Of a stretch of DNA of 64,000 nt, positions 39,399-49,164 are shown one piece after another. How positions within the stretch are numbered: position 1 is the stretch's first letter; every line of letters begins with the position of its first letter. The DNA comes from Pseudomonas californiensis (GTDB lineage: Bacteria; Pseudomonadota; Gammaproteobacteria; Pseudomonadales; Pseudomonadaceae). The position numbers were made by a program, and so were the translations under genes. The notes beneath the pieces are model-generated. The model made no database searches, had not been told where the DNA came from, and was given only the letters and a program-made list of their open reading frames with translations. The stretch spans positions 124,001-188,000 of the forward strand of contig NZ_JAGTPK010000009.1 of the NCBI RefSeq assembly GCF_021147775.1, given 5' to 3'.

Positions 39399-39583
39399 GG
39401 ACTGGCTCCTGATCGTCAGCAACAGGTTGATAGCAATCAACACGCGTTATCTGATGCAGTGCACAGCCCGTGCCCAAATCATTTGCCCCGTAAACCGGGG
39501 CATTAAGCCGTGAAAGCAGAGCTATCGCGACGTTTCATGACGCAGATTGTTCAAAGACTGTTGCTGGAGAAACAGCAACGCGA

Positions 39584-40360
39584 TCAGTGCGCCGCGCCTC
39601 CCAGGTAGTAGTTTTGAATGTCTTCACGCCCGGCAAGCTCGCTTGCCAGCCCCGAATCGACCACCCGCCCGTTCTCCAGCACATAGCCGAAATGCGCGTA
39701 ATCCAGCGCGAGGTTGATGTTTTGCTCGGCCACCAGCAGGCTCAACCCTTCGTCACGGTTGAGCCGGGCCAGTATGTCGAAAATCTCCTCCACCACCTGC
39801 GGCGCCAGTCCCATGGACGGCTCGTCGAGCAATAGCAGCCGGGGCGCAGACATCAGTGCCCGACCTATGGCGACCATCTGCTGTTCACCGCCCGAGGTGT
39901 AGCCAGTGAGACGTTTGCGCAACAGGCGCAGCCTGGGGAAGTAGCCATAGACCTTCTCCAGCCTGGCCTTGAGTTCGGCCCGCGACGGCCTGGACACAAA
40001 CGCGCCCACCAGCAGGTTCTGCTCCACGCTCAGGTGCGTGAAGCAATGGCGTCCTTCCAGCACCTGCGCCAACCCTGACCGGACCAGTGCCGAAGGGTCG
40101 GTGCGGGTGATCGAGTCGCCCAGGTAATGAATCTGACCGCTGACCACCTCTCCCCGCTCGGCGCGCACCAGGTTGGAAATCGCCTTGAGCGTGGTGCTTT
40201 TGCCCGCGCCATTGGCGCCCAGCAGCGCGACCATCTGACCTTGCCGAACCTGCAGAGTGATCCCGCGCAAGGCCAGTATGGACTGCTCGTAAAACACCTC
40301 GACCTGCTCCATTGAGAGGATCGTTCGGGCAGATACGCTTGGGGACGGGATCGAACTCAT
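39584..40360 (-). CDS. livF: Branched-chain amino-acid-type ABC transporter ATPase, LivF-like
   Basis: The start at 40360 has GGAGCA nine bases upstream. The 258-residue ATPase has Walker A GANGAGKST, signature TSGGEQQMVAIGRAL and Walker B LLLLDEPSMGL, with the LivF-type ending. It is the last gene of a livG-H-M-K-F order operon. The ligand of the system may not be an amino acid given the neighbouring oxidative genes. Confidence 0.88.
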   Translation of the reverse strand: MSSIPSPSVSARTILSMEQVEVFYEQSILALRGITLQVRQGQMVALLGANGAGKSTTLKAISNLVRAERGEVVSGQIHYLGDSITRTDPSALVRSGLAQVLEGRHCFTHLSVEQNLLVGAFVSRPSRAELKARLEKVYGYFPRLRLLRKRLTGYTSGGEQQMVAIGRALMSAPRLLLLDEPSMGLAPQVVEEIFDILARLNRDEGLSLLVAEQNINLALDYAHFGYVLENGRVVDSGLASELAGREDIQNYYLGGAAH

Positions 40361-40364
40361 GGGC

Positions 40365-41696
40365 TTATTGCTCCTTGCTGCAATCGCGAGGGGTAATGCC
40401 TTTTTCCTTGGCGTATTGCGCGGCAGAAGCTTCGATGATGGGCCGCAGCAATGCACGGTCAGCCTGCACCCAGTCACTGATCAGGTTCCAGCGCTGGCCA
40501 TCCCACTGCTGGAAACGCACCGCGCCACCGCCCTCATGGTCGGCACACGACAGTTTCAACGGTTGGACCAGCCCTTTGGCACCCAGCGCCTGCAAGCGGG
40601 CGTCGTCCAGGTTCAAATGCTCGAAGCCCCAGCGGACCTGCTCGCCGGTCAGCGGTTTTTCACCGAATCTGGCCTGCGCCAGACGCAACGCTTCAACGTT
40701 GAGGATGCCGTTCACTACGCCGAGGTTGTAATAAACAGTACCGAAACGCTTGGCGTCGGCCAGGTTGCCCTGCCCCTTGTCGATCACGGCGTCCTTGATG
40801 CCTTGCAGCACCGGAAAGTCAGTGCCGGATGGGTGGGTGGTAATGGAAATGAAACCCTTGGCGGCGGCACCGGCCGGGATCACGTCTTCTTCAGAGTTGC
40901 TCCAGATATTGCCGATGATGTGATCCACCGGGAAACCGACCTTCTGCGCCGACTTCAACGCCACCGGATTCATCACACCCCAGCCGCGCAGGATGACCCA
41001 GTCCGGCTTCAACCGGCGGATGTTGAGCCACTGTGATTGCTGCTCGTTGCCGGGGTGCGGCACTTCCAGGGTGGTCAACTCAAAGCCGTAATTCTTCGCC
41101 AGGGTTTCCAGCACCCCGTTGGTTTCCTTGCCATAAGGCGAGCCGTGATACAGCACCGCGATCTTCTTGCCCTTGAGCGATGCTGCGCCGCCTTCGCGCT
41201 GACCGATGTAATTGACGATGGCAGAGACTTCGGAATACGGGTTGAGCTGCAGCGGGAATACGTAGGGGAAGACGCTGCCATCCGTTGAATCCGTACGCCC
41301 GTGGTTGATGGTGATCAGCGGCAGCTTGTCGGCGGTGGAGCGCTCAAGCGTCGCGTAGGCGATACCCACCGAAAGCGGGTTGGTCGCTGCGGCTGGCGCA
41401 CCATTCAAGCCACCTTTGAGGCGTTCGTAGCACTCGACGCCCTTCTCGACCACATACTCGGTTTCGCACTCCGACCACGTCAGCTTGACGCCGTTGACTC
41501 CGCCCTTGGCGTTCACGTATTGCAGATAGTCGATGAAACCACCGAAAAAGCCGGTGCCGCCTGCGGCATAAGGGCCGACCCGATAGCTCTGCAACGGGAA
41601 ATACTGCTCGTTGGCAGCCTGAGCCGTCGCAGCCAGACCAGAGCCCAGCAGGGCCAGACCGAGCGCCAGGCGCAGCAGGGATTTTCGGTGTTTCAT
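40365..41696 (-). CDS. ABC transporter substrate-binding protein, LivK-like
   Basis: From the ATG at 41696 (AAGGA upstream) the 443-residue protein has a Sec signal peptide (MKHRKSLLRLALGLALLGSG..., cleavage near AQA) and a type I periplasmic binding fold of the Peripla_BP_6 type. Segments such as GVKLTWSECETEYVVEKGVE and GKKIAVLYHGSPYGKETNGV are typical. It is longer than LivK or LivJ (about 370). Proteins of this longer type accompany liv-like transporters for aromatic and other ligands. Confidence 0.85.
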   Translation of the reverse strand: MKHRKSLLRLALGLALLGSGLAATAQAANEQYFPLQSYRVGPYAAGGTGFFGGFIDYLQYVNAKGGVNGVKLTWSECETEYVVEKGVECYERLKGGLNGAPAAATNPLSVGIAYATLERSTADKLPLITINHGRTDSTDGSVFPYVFPLQLNPYSEVSAIVNYIGQREGGAASLKGKKIAVLYHGSPYGKETNGVLETLAKNYGFELTTLEVPHPGNEQQSQWLNIRRLKPDWVILRGWGVMNPVALKSAQKVGFPVDHIIGNIWSNSEEDVIPAGAAAKGFISITTHPSGTDFPVLQGIKDAVIDKGQGNLADAKRFGTVYYNLGVVNGILNVEALRLAQARFGEKPLTGEQVRWGFEHLNLDDARLQALGAKGLVQPLKLSCADHEGGGAVRFQQWDGQRWNLISDWVQADRALLRPIIEASAAQYAKEKGITPRDCSKEQ

Positions 41697-41763
41697 GAGT
41701 GTATTCCTTGGAGTTGTGCGTACGGATGGTTTTGGTTTTAGAGATTCAGGTTGAAACGGTCGC

Positions 41764-42831
41764 TCAGTAACGCAGCGGCCAGACGCGGGCACGCTGGCGA
41801 AAGCGCTGCCAGAGGCGCGCCAGGCCTTCGGGTTCCTTGATCAGAAAAGCGATGATCAACGCGCCGAACAGCATCTTCTGAATGTTTTCCAGCTGCCCGG
41901 AATCGATCAGGCCAGCCGGCAGCAGTGCGCTGAGATTGCCCAGCAGAATGGGGAACAGCACGATGAACGCTGCGCCGAGGAAATTGCCGGTCACGCTGCC
42001 CAGACCACCGATAATGATGATGAAGAGCACCTGAAAGGATCGGTTCAGGTCGAAGCCATGCGGCTCGACCGTTCCCAGATAGGCGAAGGCCCAGAGCGAG
42101 CCGGCAATGCCCAGGTAAAAACCGCTGATGGCGAACGCCAGCAGCTTGGCCTTGAACGGCCGAATGCCGATCACGGCGGCCGCTGTGTCCATGTCGCGCA
42201 CCGCCATCCAGTTGCGGCCCAGCTCACTGCGCACCAGATTGCTGGCCAGCCAGAACAGCGTGACCACCAGCCCCAGCGTCAGCAGGTAGCGGCCCTGCGG
42301 CGAACTGAAATTGAGCCCTGCAATGATCAGCGGCGGCGAGGTGATGACCCCGGAGGCGTTGTCGTTGGTGAACCAGCTGAAGCGGGTCAGGACCCATTCG
42401 ACGACGAACTGCGCGGCCAGGGTCGACACCAGCAGGTAAAAGCCCTTGATACGCAGGCTGGGCAGCCCGAACAGCAGGGCCACCAGCGCCGCGACTACAC
42501 CGCCCAGCGCGAAGCCAAGCAACAGCGGCATGCCGGGCACCCGCAATTGCAGGTTGTAGGCAGCAAACGCGCCCACGGCCATGAATGCCGCCGAGCCCAG
42601 TGACAGTTGCCCGGTATAACCGGTCAGCAGGTTCAAACCCAGACCGGCCAGCGACAGCACCAGAAACGGGATCAGAATCGCGCTGAACCAGTAATCGTTA
42701 CCCAGCAGCGGTACGCCAACGAATGCGAATACCAGCAAGGCGAGCAGCGCGATGCGGTCCTGACGCAAACGAAAGGTGCGGCGTTCGGTAGCGTAAGAAC
42801 TCGCCAGTTGTCCGGCTTCTTGATAAAGCAT
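41764..42831 (-). CDS. livM: Branched-chain amino-acid-type ABC permease, LivM-like
   Basis: The 355-residue protein has eight or more membrane spans and the LivM hallmark GLGLNLLTGYTGQLSLGSAA, then FMAVGAFAAYNL, and near the end IIIIGGLGSVTGNFLGAAFI. It pairs with the LivH-like protein to form the channel. The length is normal. Confidence 0.88.
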   Translation of the reverse strand: MLYQEAGQLASSYATERRTFRLRQDRIALLALLVFAFVGVPLLGNDYWFSAILIPFLVLSLAGLGLNLLTGYTGQLSLGSAAFMAVGAFAAYNLQLRVPGMPLLLGFALGGVVAALVALLFGLPSLRIKGFYLLVSTLAAQFVVEWVLTRFSWFTNDNASGVITSPPLIIAGLNFSSPQGRYLLTLGLVVTLFWLASNLVRSELGRNWMAVRDMDTAAAVIGIRPFKAKLLAFAISGFYLGIAGSLWAFAYLGTVEPHGFDLNRSFQVLFIIIIGGLGSVTGNFLGAAFIVLFPILLGNLSALLPAGLIDSGQLENIQKMLFGALIIAFLIKEPEGLARLWQRFRQRARVWPLRY

Positions 42832-42852
42832 GGCAATGATCCTTGTTGAAAG

Positions 42853-43734
42853 TCAGACACGCTCTATCGCCCGCTCGCCAAACAGGCCAGCAGGACGAAC
42901 CAGCAGAAACAACAGGGCCAGCACATACGGCACCCAGTTTTCGATACCGCTGCCGATGATCGGCCCGAGGTAGATTTCGGCGAGTTTTTCAGTGGCGCCG
43001 ATGATCAGGCCGCCGACAATCGCACCACCGATGGAGGAAAACCCGCCAATGATCAGCACCGGCAAGGCCTTTAGCACGATCAGTGACAGCGAAAACTGCA
43101 CACCCAGCCGAGCGCCCCACAGCAGGCCTGCGACCAGCCCGACAAAGCCGGCCACTGCCCACACCACTGCCCAGATACGTGGCAGGCGGATGCCAACCGC
43201 CAGCGACGCCAGCGGATCATCGGCCACTGCGCGCAGCGACAGGCCGATGCGGGTACGGTTGAACAACAGCGACAGTGCGATCACCAGCAGCGCTGCGGTA
43301 CCGGCAGCAAACAGATCGAATTGCGAAAGCAGCATGCCGCGGATTTCCAGCGGCTCGTCCGGTATGCCCAGATCCAGGCCGTGAACCTGCGCGCCCCACA
43401 AAGCCTGGGCCAGCCCCTCGATCACGTACGACAGGCCGAGGGTGGCCATGAACAGGGTAATCGGTGGTCGATTGACCAAAGGCCGCAGCACGACCTTTTC
43501 GATCAACAGCGCCAGCACCACCATGCTTGCCAGTGTCGCCAGGAATGCCCAGCCAAACGGCAGGCCCCGCTCCAGCAGGCTGACAAAGGTCAGCGCGGCA
43601 AACAACACCATCGCGCCCTGAGCAAAATTGAACACCCCGGACGCCTTGTAAATCAGTACAAAACCAATCGCCACCAGCGAATACATCACCCCGGCCAGCA
43701 ACCCGCCAATCAGCACCTCAAAGAAGAATTCCAT
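42853..43734 (-). CDS. livH: Branched-chain amino-acid-type ABC permease, LivH-like
   Basis: The ATG at 43734 follows GGAGG by nine bases; a TTG at 43740 is a possible alternative. The 293-residue protein has the LivH signature YSLVAIGFVLIYKASGVFNF followed by AQGAMVLFAALTF, and GGFSSIGGAIVGGLIIGATE. Its start region overlaps the end of the LivG-like gene. Confidence 0.88.
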   Translation of the reverse strand: MEFFFEVLIGGLLAGVMYSLVAIGFVLIYKASGVFNFAQGAMVLFAALTFVSLLERGLPFGWAFLATLASMVVLALLIEKVVLRPLVNRPPITLFMATLGLSYVIEGLAQALWGAQVHGLDLGIPDEPLEIRGMLLSQFDLFAAGTAALLVIALSLLFNRTRIGLSLRAVADDPLASLAVGIRLPRIWAVVWAVAGFVGLVAGLLWGARLGVQFSLSLIVLKALPVLIIGGFSSIGGAIVGGLIIGATEKLAEIYLGPIIGSGIENWVPYVLALLFLLVRPAGLFGERAIERV

Positions 43735-43736
43735 GC

Positions 43737-44534
43737 TCAAACGCCTCCGACGCGGGACGAACGGCGCGTGCCCAGATACGCCGCAATCACCTCGGGATTA
43801 GCCCGGACCTGCTCCGGCGTGCCGTCGCCGATCTTGCGCCCGTAGTCCAGCACCACCACGTGATCACAGAGGCCCATGACCACGCCAATGTCATGTTCGA
43901 TCAACACCACAGTGGTGCCCAGCTCTCGGTTGATGTCGCGAATGAACTGGCTCATTTCCTGTTTTTCTTCGGCGTTCATGCCCGCCATCGGCTCGTCCAG
44001 CAATAACAGACGCGGCTCGGCCGCCAATGCACGCGCCAGTTCGACGCGTTTTTGCAGGCCATAGGAAAGCTTGCCCACCTGCGCATGACGCCATGGATGA
44101 ATGCGCAAAAACCGAATGACCCGCTCGGCGTGCAGCCGTTGCTCGTCATCTTCGGCAGGCGCCCGGCCGATTCTCAGCATCTGCTCCAGCCAGCTACTGC
44201 GGCGCTCGAGGTTGCGGCCGGTCAGTACGTTGTCCAGCACACTCATGCCTTTGAACAAGGCGATGTTTTGAAACGTGCGGGCAATGCCGCCTTCGGCCGC
44301 CTGATGCGGGCGCATGCGACGTCGGGTCTGGCCGGCGTAACTGATGGAGCCGCTTTGCGCGTGGTAAACACCATTGATGACGTTGAGCAGCGAACTCTTG
44401 CCGGCGCCATTGGGCCCGATCAGCGCGCAGATCTCTCCAGCCGCTACGGAGAAACTGATCGAAGTAACCGCTTTAACCCCCTTGAAAGACAAGGAAATAT
44501 CATCCAGCGTCAGCAACGCAGCAGGCGCATTCAT
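43737..44534 (-). CDS. livG: Branched-chain amino-acid-type ABC transporter ATPase, LivG-like
   Basis: The 265-residue ATPase has Walker A GPNGAGKSS, signature LSYGLQKRVELARAL and Walker B LLLLDEPMAGM followed by the LivG-type insertion EEKQEMSQFIRDI. The LSYG form of the signature is usual in LivG. It overlaps the preceding AMP-binding gene by four bases. Confidence 0.88.
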   Translation of the reverse strand: MNAPAALLTLDDISLSFKGVKAVTSISFSVAAGEICALIGPNGAGKSSLLNVINGVYHAQSGSISYAGQTRRRMRPHQAAEGGIARTFQNIALFKGMSVLDNVLTGRNLERRSSWLEQMLRIGRAPAEDDEQRLHAERVIRFLRIHPWRHAQVGKLSYGLQKRVELARALAAEPRLLLLDEPMAGMNAEEKQEMSQFIRDINRELGTTVVLIEHDIGVVMGLCDHVVVLDYGRKIGDGTPEQVRANPEVIAAYLGTRRSSRVGGV

Positions 44535-45640
44535 GAAGACGCACTCATCAGAAGAGATTCAGGGGTGTGAAGCAATGGCGAGGCCGCCAAAACGGGCGCC
44601 GACAACCCCAGCGCGCGCGGTCGAATACCCAGTGCGGCAAAAAAGGCCTCGCTTTGTGCGGTCAACGCGTCGCCTACCAGCAACGGTTTGCTCAAGCGAG
44701 TCATGCCGAGAACGTCCAGCAGCGGGCGACGGATCAGCCAGTGGCCCAGCCAGCGCTGCACCACACCTGGGGCTGGCGCCATTGCCCATTGATAGAGGCC
44801 GTGGCTGAACGTACCTGGCAATGGCAAGCGTTCGTGCGCCCACCGTTCGAGCCGGGCATAGGATTCGCGAGTGCCCAGCACCAGCGTCGGTCCCAGTTCC
44901 CGGCGGTCGTTGTCACGCGTACTCAAGGCCTCGGGGAAGTTCAGGCAAAAACCGGCAACCAGCCAGGGCGCCAACAGGTAGCGCGCCTGCCCGCTGGCGG
45001 CAAATACCCTGGCGGCCAGGGCCTGGTCGCGTTCGTTCAGGCCTTGCCGATCGACCAATTGCTGCGCACCCAACAGCAGATCCGCATGGCTGAGTTCCAA
45101 CACCGTCTGATGCGCTGAGGCGACGTCGCCATGGGTAAAAAGAAAAGCAGGTGCCGGTGCGCCACCGACCTGCTCCAGCGGACCGATGGGCGCGTGTTGC
45201 AGCAACGCGTCATAGTCGATCAGGTTGTCTGCAGCACTGTCATCAAGCCCTCGCCTGTCGAGCACTACTACGTTGTTGACCGAAACAGCGCGCAGCTGCA
45301 GAACGGCACCCTGCCCTTCGGCGACCGCAAACGTCGGCGCCAGCGTGCTCAGCGCCTCGCGATTGTCTGTCGACGGGTCCAGCAGGCTGACGCTGCCACC
45401 CAACCAATGCGCTGCGAGGGTCAACAGCAGCGCCTCGGCTCTGGCGTCACTGAGGATAATGAGACTGTGTCCTGCGCCCATCCCCAGCTGCTGCAAGCCA
45501 GCGGCAAGGCGGCTGACCTCATGACTCAGCTCACCCCAACTGCAGGTTTGCCAGATACCGAGCTGCTTGTAGCGCAGGGCAATTCGGTCGCAACGGACCT
45601 GCGCTTGCTGCAACAACGCTTGAGGCAGTGAATCGGACAT
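44531..45640 (-). CDS. Shortened, degenerate AMP-binding (acyl-CoA synthetase-like) protein
   Basis: From the ATG at 45640 (MSDSLPQALLQQAQVRCDRI) the 369-residue protein follows the start of acyl-CoA synthetases: ALRYKQLGIWQTCSWGELSH, GMGAGHSLIILSDARAEALL, and a position equivalent to the P-loop reading FLFTHGDVASAHQTV instead of the usual Ser/Thr-Gly-rich loop. Full enzymes near 600 residues carry later ATP- and adenylate-binding motifs and a mobile C-terminal domain, which I do not see. Liv operons often include a complete member of this family. It may be non-catalytic. Confidence 0.65.
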   Translation of the reverse strand: MSDSLPQALLQQAQVRCDRIALRYKQLGIWQTCSWGELSHEVSRLAAGLQQLGMGAGHSLIILSDARAEALLLTLAAHWLGGSVSLLDPSTDNREALSTLAPTFAVAEGQGAVLQLRAVSVNNVVVLDRRGLDDSAADNLIDYDALLQHAPIGPLEQVGGAPAPAFLFTHGDVASAHQTVLELSHADLLLGAQQLVDRQGLNERDQALAARVFAASGQARYLLAPWLVAGFCLNFPEALSTRDNDRRELGPTLVLGTRESYARLERWAHERLPLPGTFSHGLYQWAMAPAPGVVQRWLGHWLIRRPLLDVLGMTRLSKPLLVGDALTAQSEAFFAALGIRPRALGLSAPVLAASPLLHTPESLLMSASS

Positions 45641-45922
45641 GTAGGGTTTCCATCGATAAAGGACCATGGAGCCTTAGCAGCCTCCGTGCCATCAATGAAT
45701 AGTCTTTGAAATCATCAGGTTGCAAGACAAACCTGATTTTCGACACTGTTCGCTTTGCCCCTTGCCTGTTGAGACGCTGTTGCCAGGCCAACACACGGGC
45801 AGTTGTCAAAAAATAAAGTCCTTTAAAAACAGCGCGTTATATTCAGGCACAAAGTGTGCAAAGACCTGAGCGTACCTTTCAGTCGGCCAGTGTGCCGATA
45901 TCACCGCGTTCAGGAGCACCGC

Positions 45923-47167
45923 ATGACTCAAGTCAACGCCTCACAGCCACTCTCGCTGGGAACCGACTACGAAACCCTGGCCAATCGCTTCCGGCCGATC
46001 TTCCGTGAAATCAGCGCAGGCACTGTCGAACGTGAAAAGGCTCGTGCCCTGCCTTACGAACCGATTGCCTGGCTCAAGAACGCCGGGTTCGGTGCGGTTC
46101 GTGTACCCGTGGAATATGGCGGTGCCGGGGCCTCGGTCGGGCAGTTGTTTCAGCTGTTGATCGAGCTCGCAGAAGCCGACTCGAATATTCCGCAGGCATT
46201 GCGCGCGCACTTCGCCTTTGTCGAGGACCGCCTGAACGCGCCGGTCAGCGCCGAGCGTGACGCCTGGTTTTCACGCTTCGTGGCCGGGGATCTGGTTGGC
46301 AATGGCTGGACTGAAGTGGGCGCGGTGAAGATCGGCGACGTGATCACCAAGGTCAGCACCCAGGGCGATGGTTACTTGCTGAACGGCACCAAGTTCTACA
46401 GCACCGGCAGCATCTTCGCTGACTGGATCGATGTGTACGCCCAGCGTGCCGACAACGGCGCGGACGTGATTGCCGTGGTCAACGCCCGACACCCAGGCGT
46501 GCGTCACAGTGACGACTGGGATGGCTTCGGTCAGCGCACTACCGGCAGCGGCACCTCGGTCTATGACAACGTCCCGCTGCCTGCCAGCCACGTCATCCCG
46601 TTCGAGGAGCGCTTCAAGTACCAGACAGCGTTCTACCAACTGGTGCTGCTGGCCGTACTGGCCGGTATCGGCCGTGCAGTTGAACGCGACATCGCGCAAG
46701 AAATACGCGACCGCAAACGGATATTCAGCCATGGCAACGCTGGCAGCGTGAGTCAGGATTCGCAGGTGCAGCAAGTGGTCGGGCAGATCGCTGCGCAGGT
46801 CTACGCGGCCGAAGCCGCCACCTTGCGTTCGGCCGAGCCGTTGCAGCGCGCCTACGTGGCCCGCTTCGGTCATGACCCGCAACAGGAAAAGGACGCCAAC
46901 ATTGCTGCAGAAATCGAAACCGCCAAGGCACAGGTGATCGTGTCCGAACTGGTGTTGCGCTCCGCCACTGAACTCTTCAACGCGCTGGGCGCATCGGGTG
47001 TCAGCGTCAACAAGGCACTGGATCGCCATTGGCGCAATGCCCGCACCGCAGCGTCCCACAACCCGCTCATCTACAAGGCGCGGATTGTCGGCGACTGGCG
47101 CATCAACGGCACCGAGCCGCCGTATGTCTGGCAGATCGGCAGCGGCGCCACGAGCAACAAGGCCTGA
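45923..47167 (+). CDS. Acyl-CoA dehydrogenase-fold flavoenzyme, SfnB/DszC-like
   Basis: The ATG at 45923 follows CAGGAG. The 414-residue protein has the same layout as the SfnB-like enzyme at 38196-39398: AVRVPVEYGGAGASVGQLFQ, GTKFYSTGSIFADWIDVYAQ, DDWDGFGQRTTGSGTS and a C-terminal RNARTAASHNPLIYKARIVG then DWRINGTEPP. It is divergent from the liv-like operon, so the 282 bases between them probably hold promoters in both directions. Likely a monooxygenase acting with a separate flavin reductase. Confidence 0.85.
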   Translation: MTQVNASQPLSLGTDYETLANRFRPIFREISAGTVEREKARALPYEPIAWLKNAGFGAVRVPVEYGGAGASVGQLFQLLIELAEADSNIPQALRAHFAFVEDRLNAPVSAERDAWFSRFVAGDLVGNGWTEVGAVKIGDVITKVSTQGDGYLLNGTKFYSTGSIFADWIDVYAQRADNGADVIAVVNARHPGVRHSDDWDGFGQRTTGSGTSVYDNVPLPASHVIPFEERFKYQTAFYQLVLLAVLAGIGRAVERDIAQEIRDRKRIFSHGNAGSVSQDSQVQQVVGQIAAQVYAAEAATLRSAEPLQRAYVARFGHDPQQEKDANIAAEIETAKAQVIVSELVLRSATELFNALGASGVSVNKALDRHWRNARTAASHNPLIYKARIVGDWRINGTEPPYVWQIGSGATSNKA

Positions 47168-47176
47168 CGCCGGACG

Positions 47177-48163
47177 CTAACCGACGTTGCGAAGCAGGTG
47201 GCGACTGGCAAAGCTGAACGCCAGCACCAGAAAGATCAAGACTCCGGTCGCCACCTGTTGCCAATAGAAGTTCCAGCCAATCAGCAACAAGCCATTGGCG
47301 ATGACGTTGATGAACAGCACCCCCAGTAGCGTCCCGGGAATATTCGGCCGGCCCTGACGGCTCAATGTCGTCCCCATGAACACCGCACCGATGGCGTTGA
47401 TCAGGTAGGCATTGCCTGACATCGGCACATAAGCGTTGACCGTGGAACTGAGCAGGATACCCGCCACTGCGCAGGCCAGCGCGCTGCCAATAAACACCTG
47501 CACCGCCACGCGTCGGGTCGACAGGCCCGAGTAATACGCCAGTTGTGGCTGCGTACCGACGGCCAGAATCTCCCGACCCAGACAGCCACGCGACAGCACG
47601 AGCCCGTAGAGCCCAGCCAACAGCGCCACGCCATACAGCGGCAACGGAATGCCCAGCACAAGCACGCTACTGATCCCCGGCAATGAACCCTGGGCGATGT
47701 AAATAGGTTGCCCGCCGTCGGACAGTAACTGCTGCACGCTGGTGCCGATGAACAACGTGCCCAGCGTTGCCAGAAAGGGCGAAATGCGCAAGCCAGCAAT
47801 CAACACAGCATTGAACGCCCCCGCAGCGCCACCTGCCAGCAAGGCCACGGCCATCGCAGCGCCCAGCCCATGACCGGCGTTGAGTGCGACCACGAACCCC
47901 AGGCTGGCGAAATCCAGCGCCGTGCCCACCGACAGATCAATGCCGCCCGCCGCAACCGCCCAGGTCATGCCGATGGCGACAATGGCCAGCAACACGAAGT
48001 TGTTCAACACCAGGCTCGACAGGTTGCCCCAACTCAGGAACCCCGGAGCGTTGAGGGCGAAGAACACCAGAATGACCAGCGTCAGCAGTGGTAAAACAGC
48101 CGGCAGCAGTCGCGGGAGTAATTTCTCGAGGCTGAATGGGGTTGTCAGTGCAAGCGTGCTCAT
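47177..48163 (-). CDS. Sugar-type ABC transporter permease, RbsC-like
   Basis: The 328-residue protein has about ten membrane spans and the RbsC/YtfT pattern AVAAGGIDLSVGTALDFASL, then GLRISPFLATLGTLFIGTSV and VFMGTTLSRQGRPNIPGTLL. It overlaps the second permease by four bases. Two different permeases with one double ATPase suggest a heteromeric channel. Confidence 0.87.
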   Translation of the reverse strand: MSTLALTTPFSLEKLLPRLLPAVLPLLTLVILVFFALNAPGFLSWGNLSSLVLNNFVLLAIVAIGMTWAVAAGGIDLSVGTALDFASLGFVVALNAGHGLGAAMAVALLAGGAAGAFNAVLIAGLRISPFLATLGTLFIGTSVQQLLSDGGQPIYIAQGSLPGISSVLVLGIPLPLYGVALLAGLYGLVLSRGCLGREILAVGTQPQLAYYSGLSTRRVAVQVFIGSALACAVAGILLSSTVNAYVPMSGNAYLINAIGAVFMGTTLSRQGRPNIPGTLLGVLFINVIANGLLLIGWNFYWQQVATGVLIFLVLAFSFASRHLLRNVG

Positions 48164-49164
48164 TGGTCTGCCTCCTGTCGGCCCAGCGCGCCGGAAAACG
48201 CGACCACCAGCAGGATCAACACACCCTGCACACCGTTGACCCAGAAGTTGGAAATGTTCATCAGTTGGAATCCATTGATCAAAAAGCCCAACAACAGGGT
48301 CGCCAGTACAGTGCCCGGAATATTGGCGGTCAGACGTCGTGAAAACACCACACCGAGAAAGGCTATCGCCACAACGGACAACAACATGTCGCCGGAGCCC
48401 GTGGTGCTGCCGCTGAAAAATGCCGCGGAACAGAACGCAGCGACAGCCGCACAGCCTCCAGCGATCACGTAGCTGGAGAACACGTAGCGCTCAATGTTCA
48501 AACCGGCAGCCCGCGCTGCTTGCGGGTACTCGCCAATGGCGTAAAGGCGCAAGCCATACGCGCTGTGCTGAATAAGCAGCCACAGCAACGTCGCAACGCT
48601 TGCCAGCACCCACGCCAGTGCCGGGATGCCCATCCATACGCCGGACGCCAGCAGGTCCAGCACCGCCGAATCGGTGGCCAGCACCGTGTTTTCGGTGAGT
48701 ACCAGCTCCAGCCCGGCAATCAGGTTCATGCTCGCAAGTGTCGCCAGCAATGGCGGTAGGCGCAGCACCACCACGGCGAGACCGTTGAACACGCCCACCA
48801 GCAGGCCGCATGCCAGGGTCAGCGCAATCGACTGCCACGCCTCGAAGCCGGCGTTGTTGAGGCTGCTGTATACCGCCGCGCACAGACCGAGATTGGCCGC
48901 CAGCGACAGGTCCAGCCCGCCACGCACCACGTTAGAACCGCCGCCGATGACCACGCAAGTCAGGCCCAACGCCAATATGCCCAGCGTGGCGGACTGGGCG
49001 AAGACGTTGCTGATATTGCCCACGCTCAGAAAACCGGGGGCACTGACCGCAAAGCCCAGCAGGATCATCAGAAACACCAACAACGAACCGCGCTGTGCCA
49101 CGCGCAGCAGAAACGTTGAAGACACATCGGCAACCGGCGCGTTGGACGCTTCAAGCCCGGACAT
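48160..49164 (-). CDS. Sugar-type ABC transporter permease, second subunit
   Basis: The ATG at 49164 (GAGGAG upstream) gives 334 residues with multiple spans and the family pattern NVVRGGLDLSLAANLGLCAA, then LRLPPLLATLASMNLIAGLE and SRRLTANIPGTVLATLLLGF. It overlaps the ATPase gene end. It is similar in type to the preceding permease but not a recent copy. Confidence 0.87.
   Translation of the reverse strand: MSGLEASNAPVADVSSTFLLRVAQRGSLLVFLMILLGFAVSAPGFLSVGNISNVFAQSATLGILALGLTCVVIGGGSNVVRGGLDLSLAANLGLCAAVYSSLNNAGFEAWQSIALTLACGLLVGVFNGLAVVVLRLPPLLATLASMNLIAGLELVLTENTVLATDSAVLDLLASGVWMGIPALAWVLASVATLLWLLIQHSAYGLRLYAIGEYPQAARAAGLNIERYVFSSYVIAGGCAAVAAFCSAAFFSGSTTGSGDMLLSVVAIAFLGVVFSRRLTANIPGTVLATLLLGFLINGFQLMNISNFWVNGVQGVLILLVVAFSGALGRQEADQ

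Noticed and set aside
42058..42849. Gln/Arg-rich plus-strand frames opposite the liv-type permeases.
   Set aside because: Composition is that expected from the antisense of hydrophobic codons; the permease signatures are on the minus strand.
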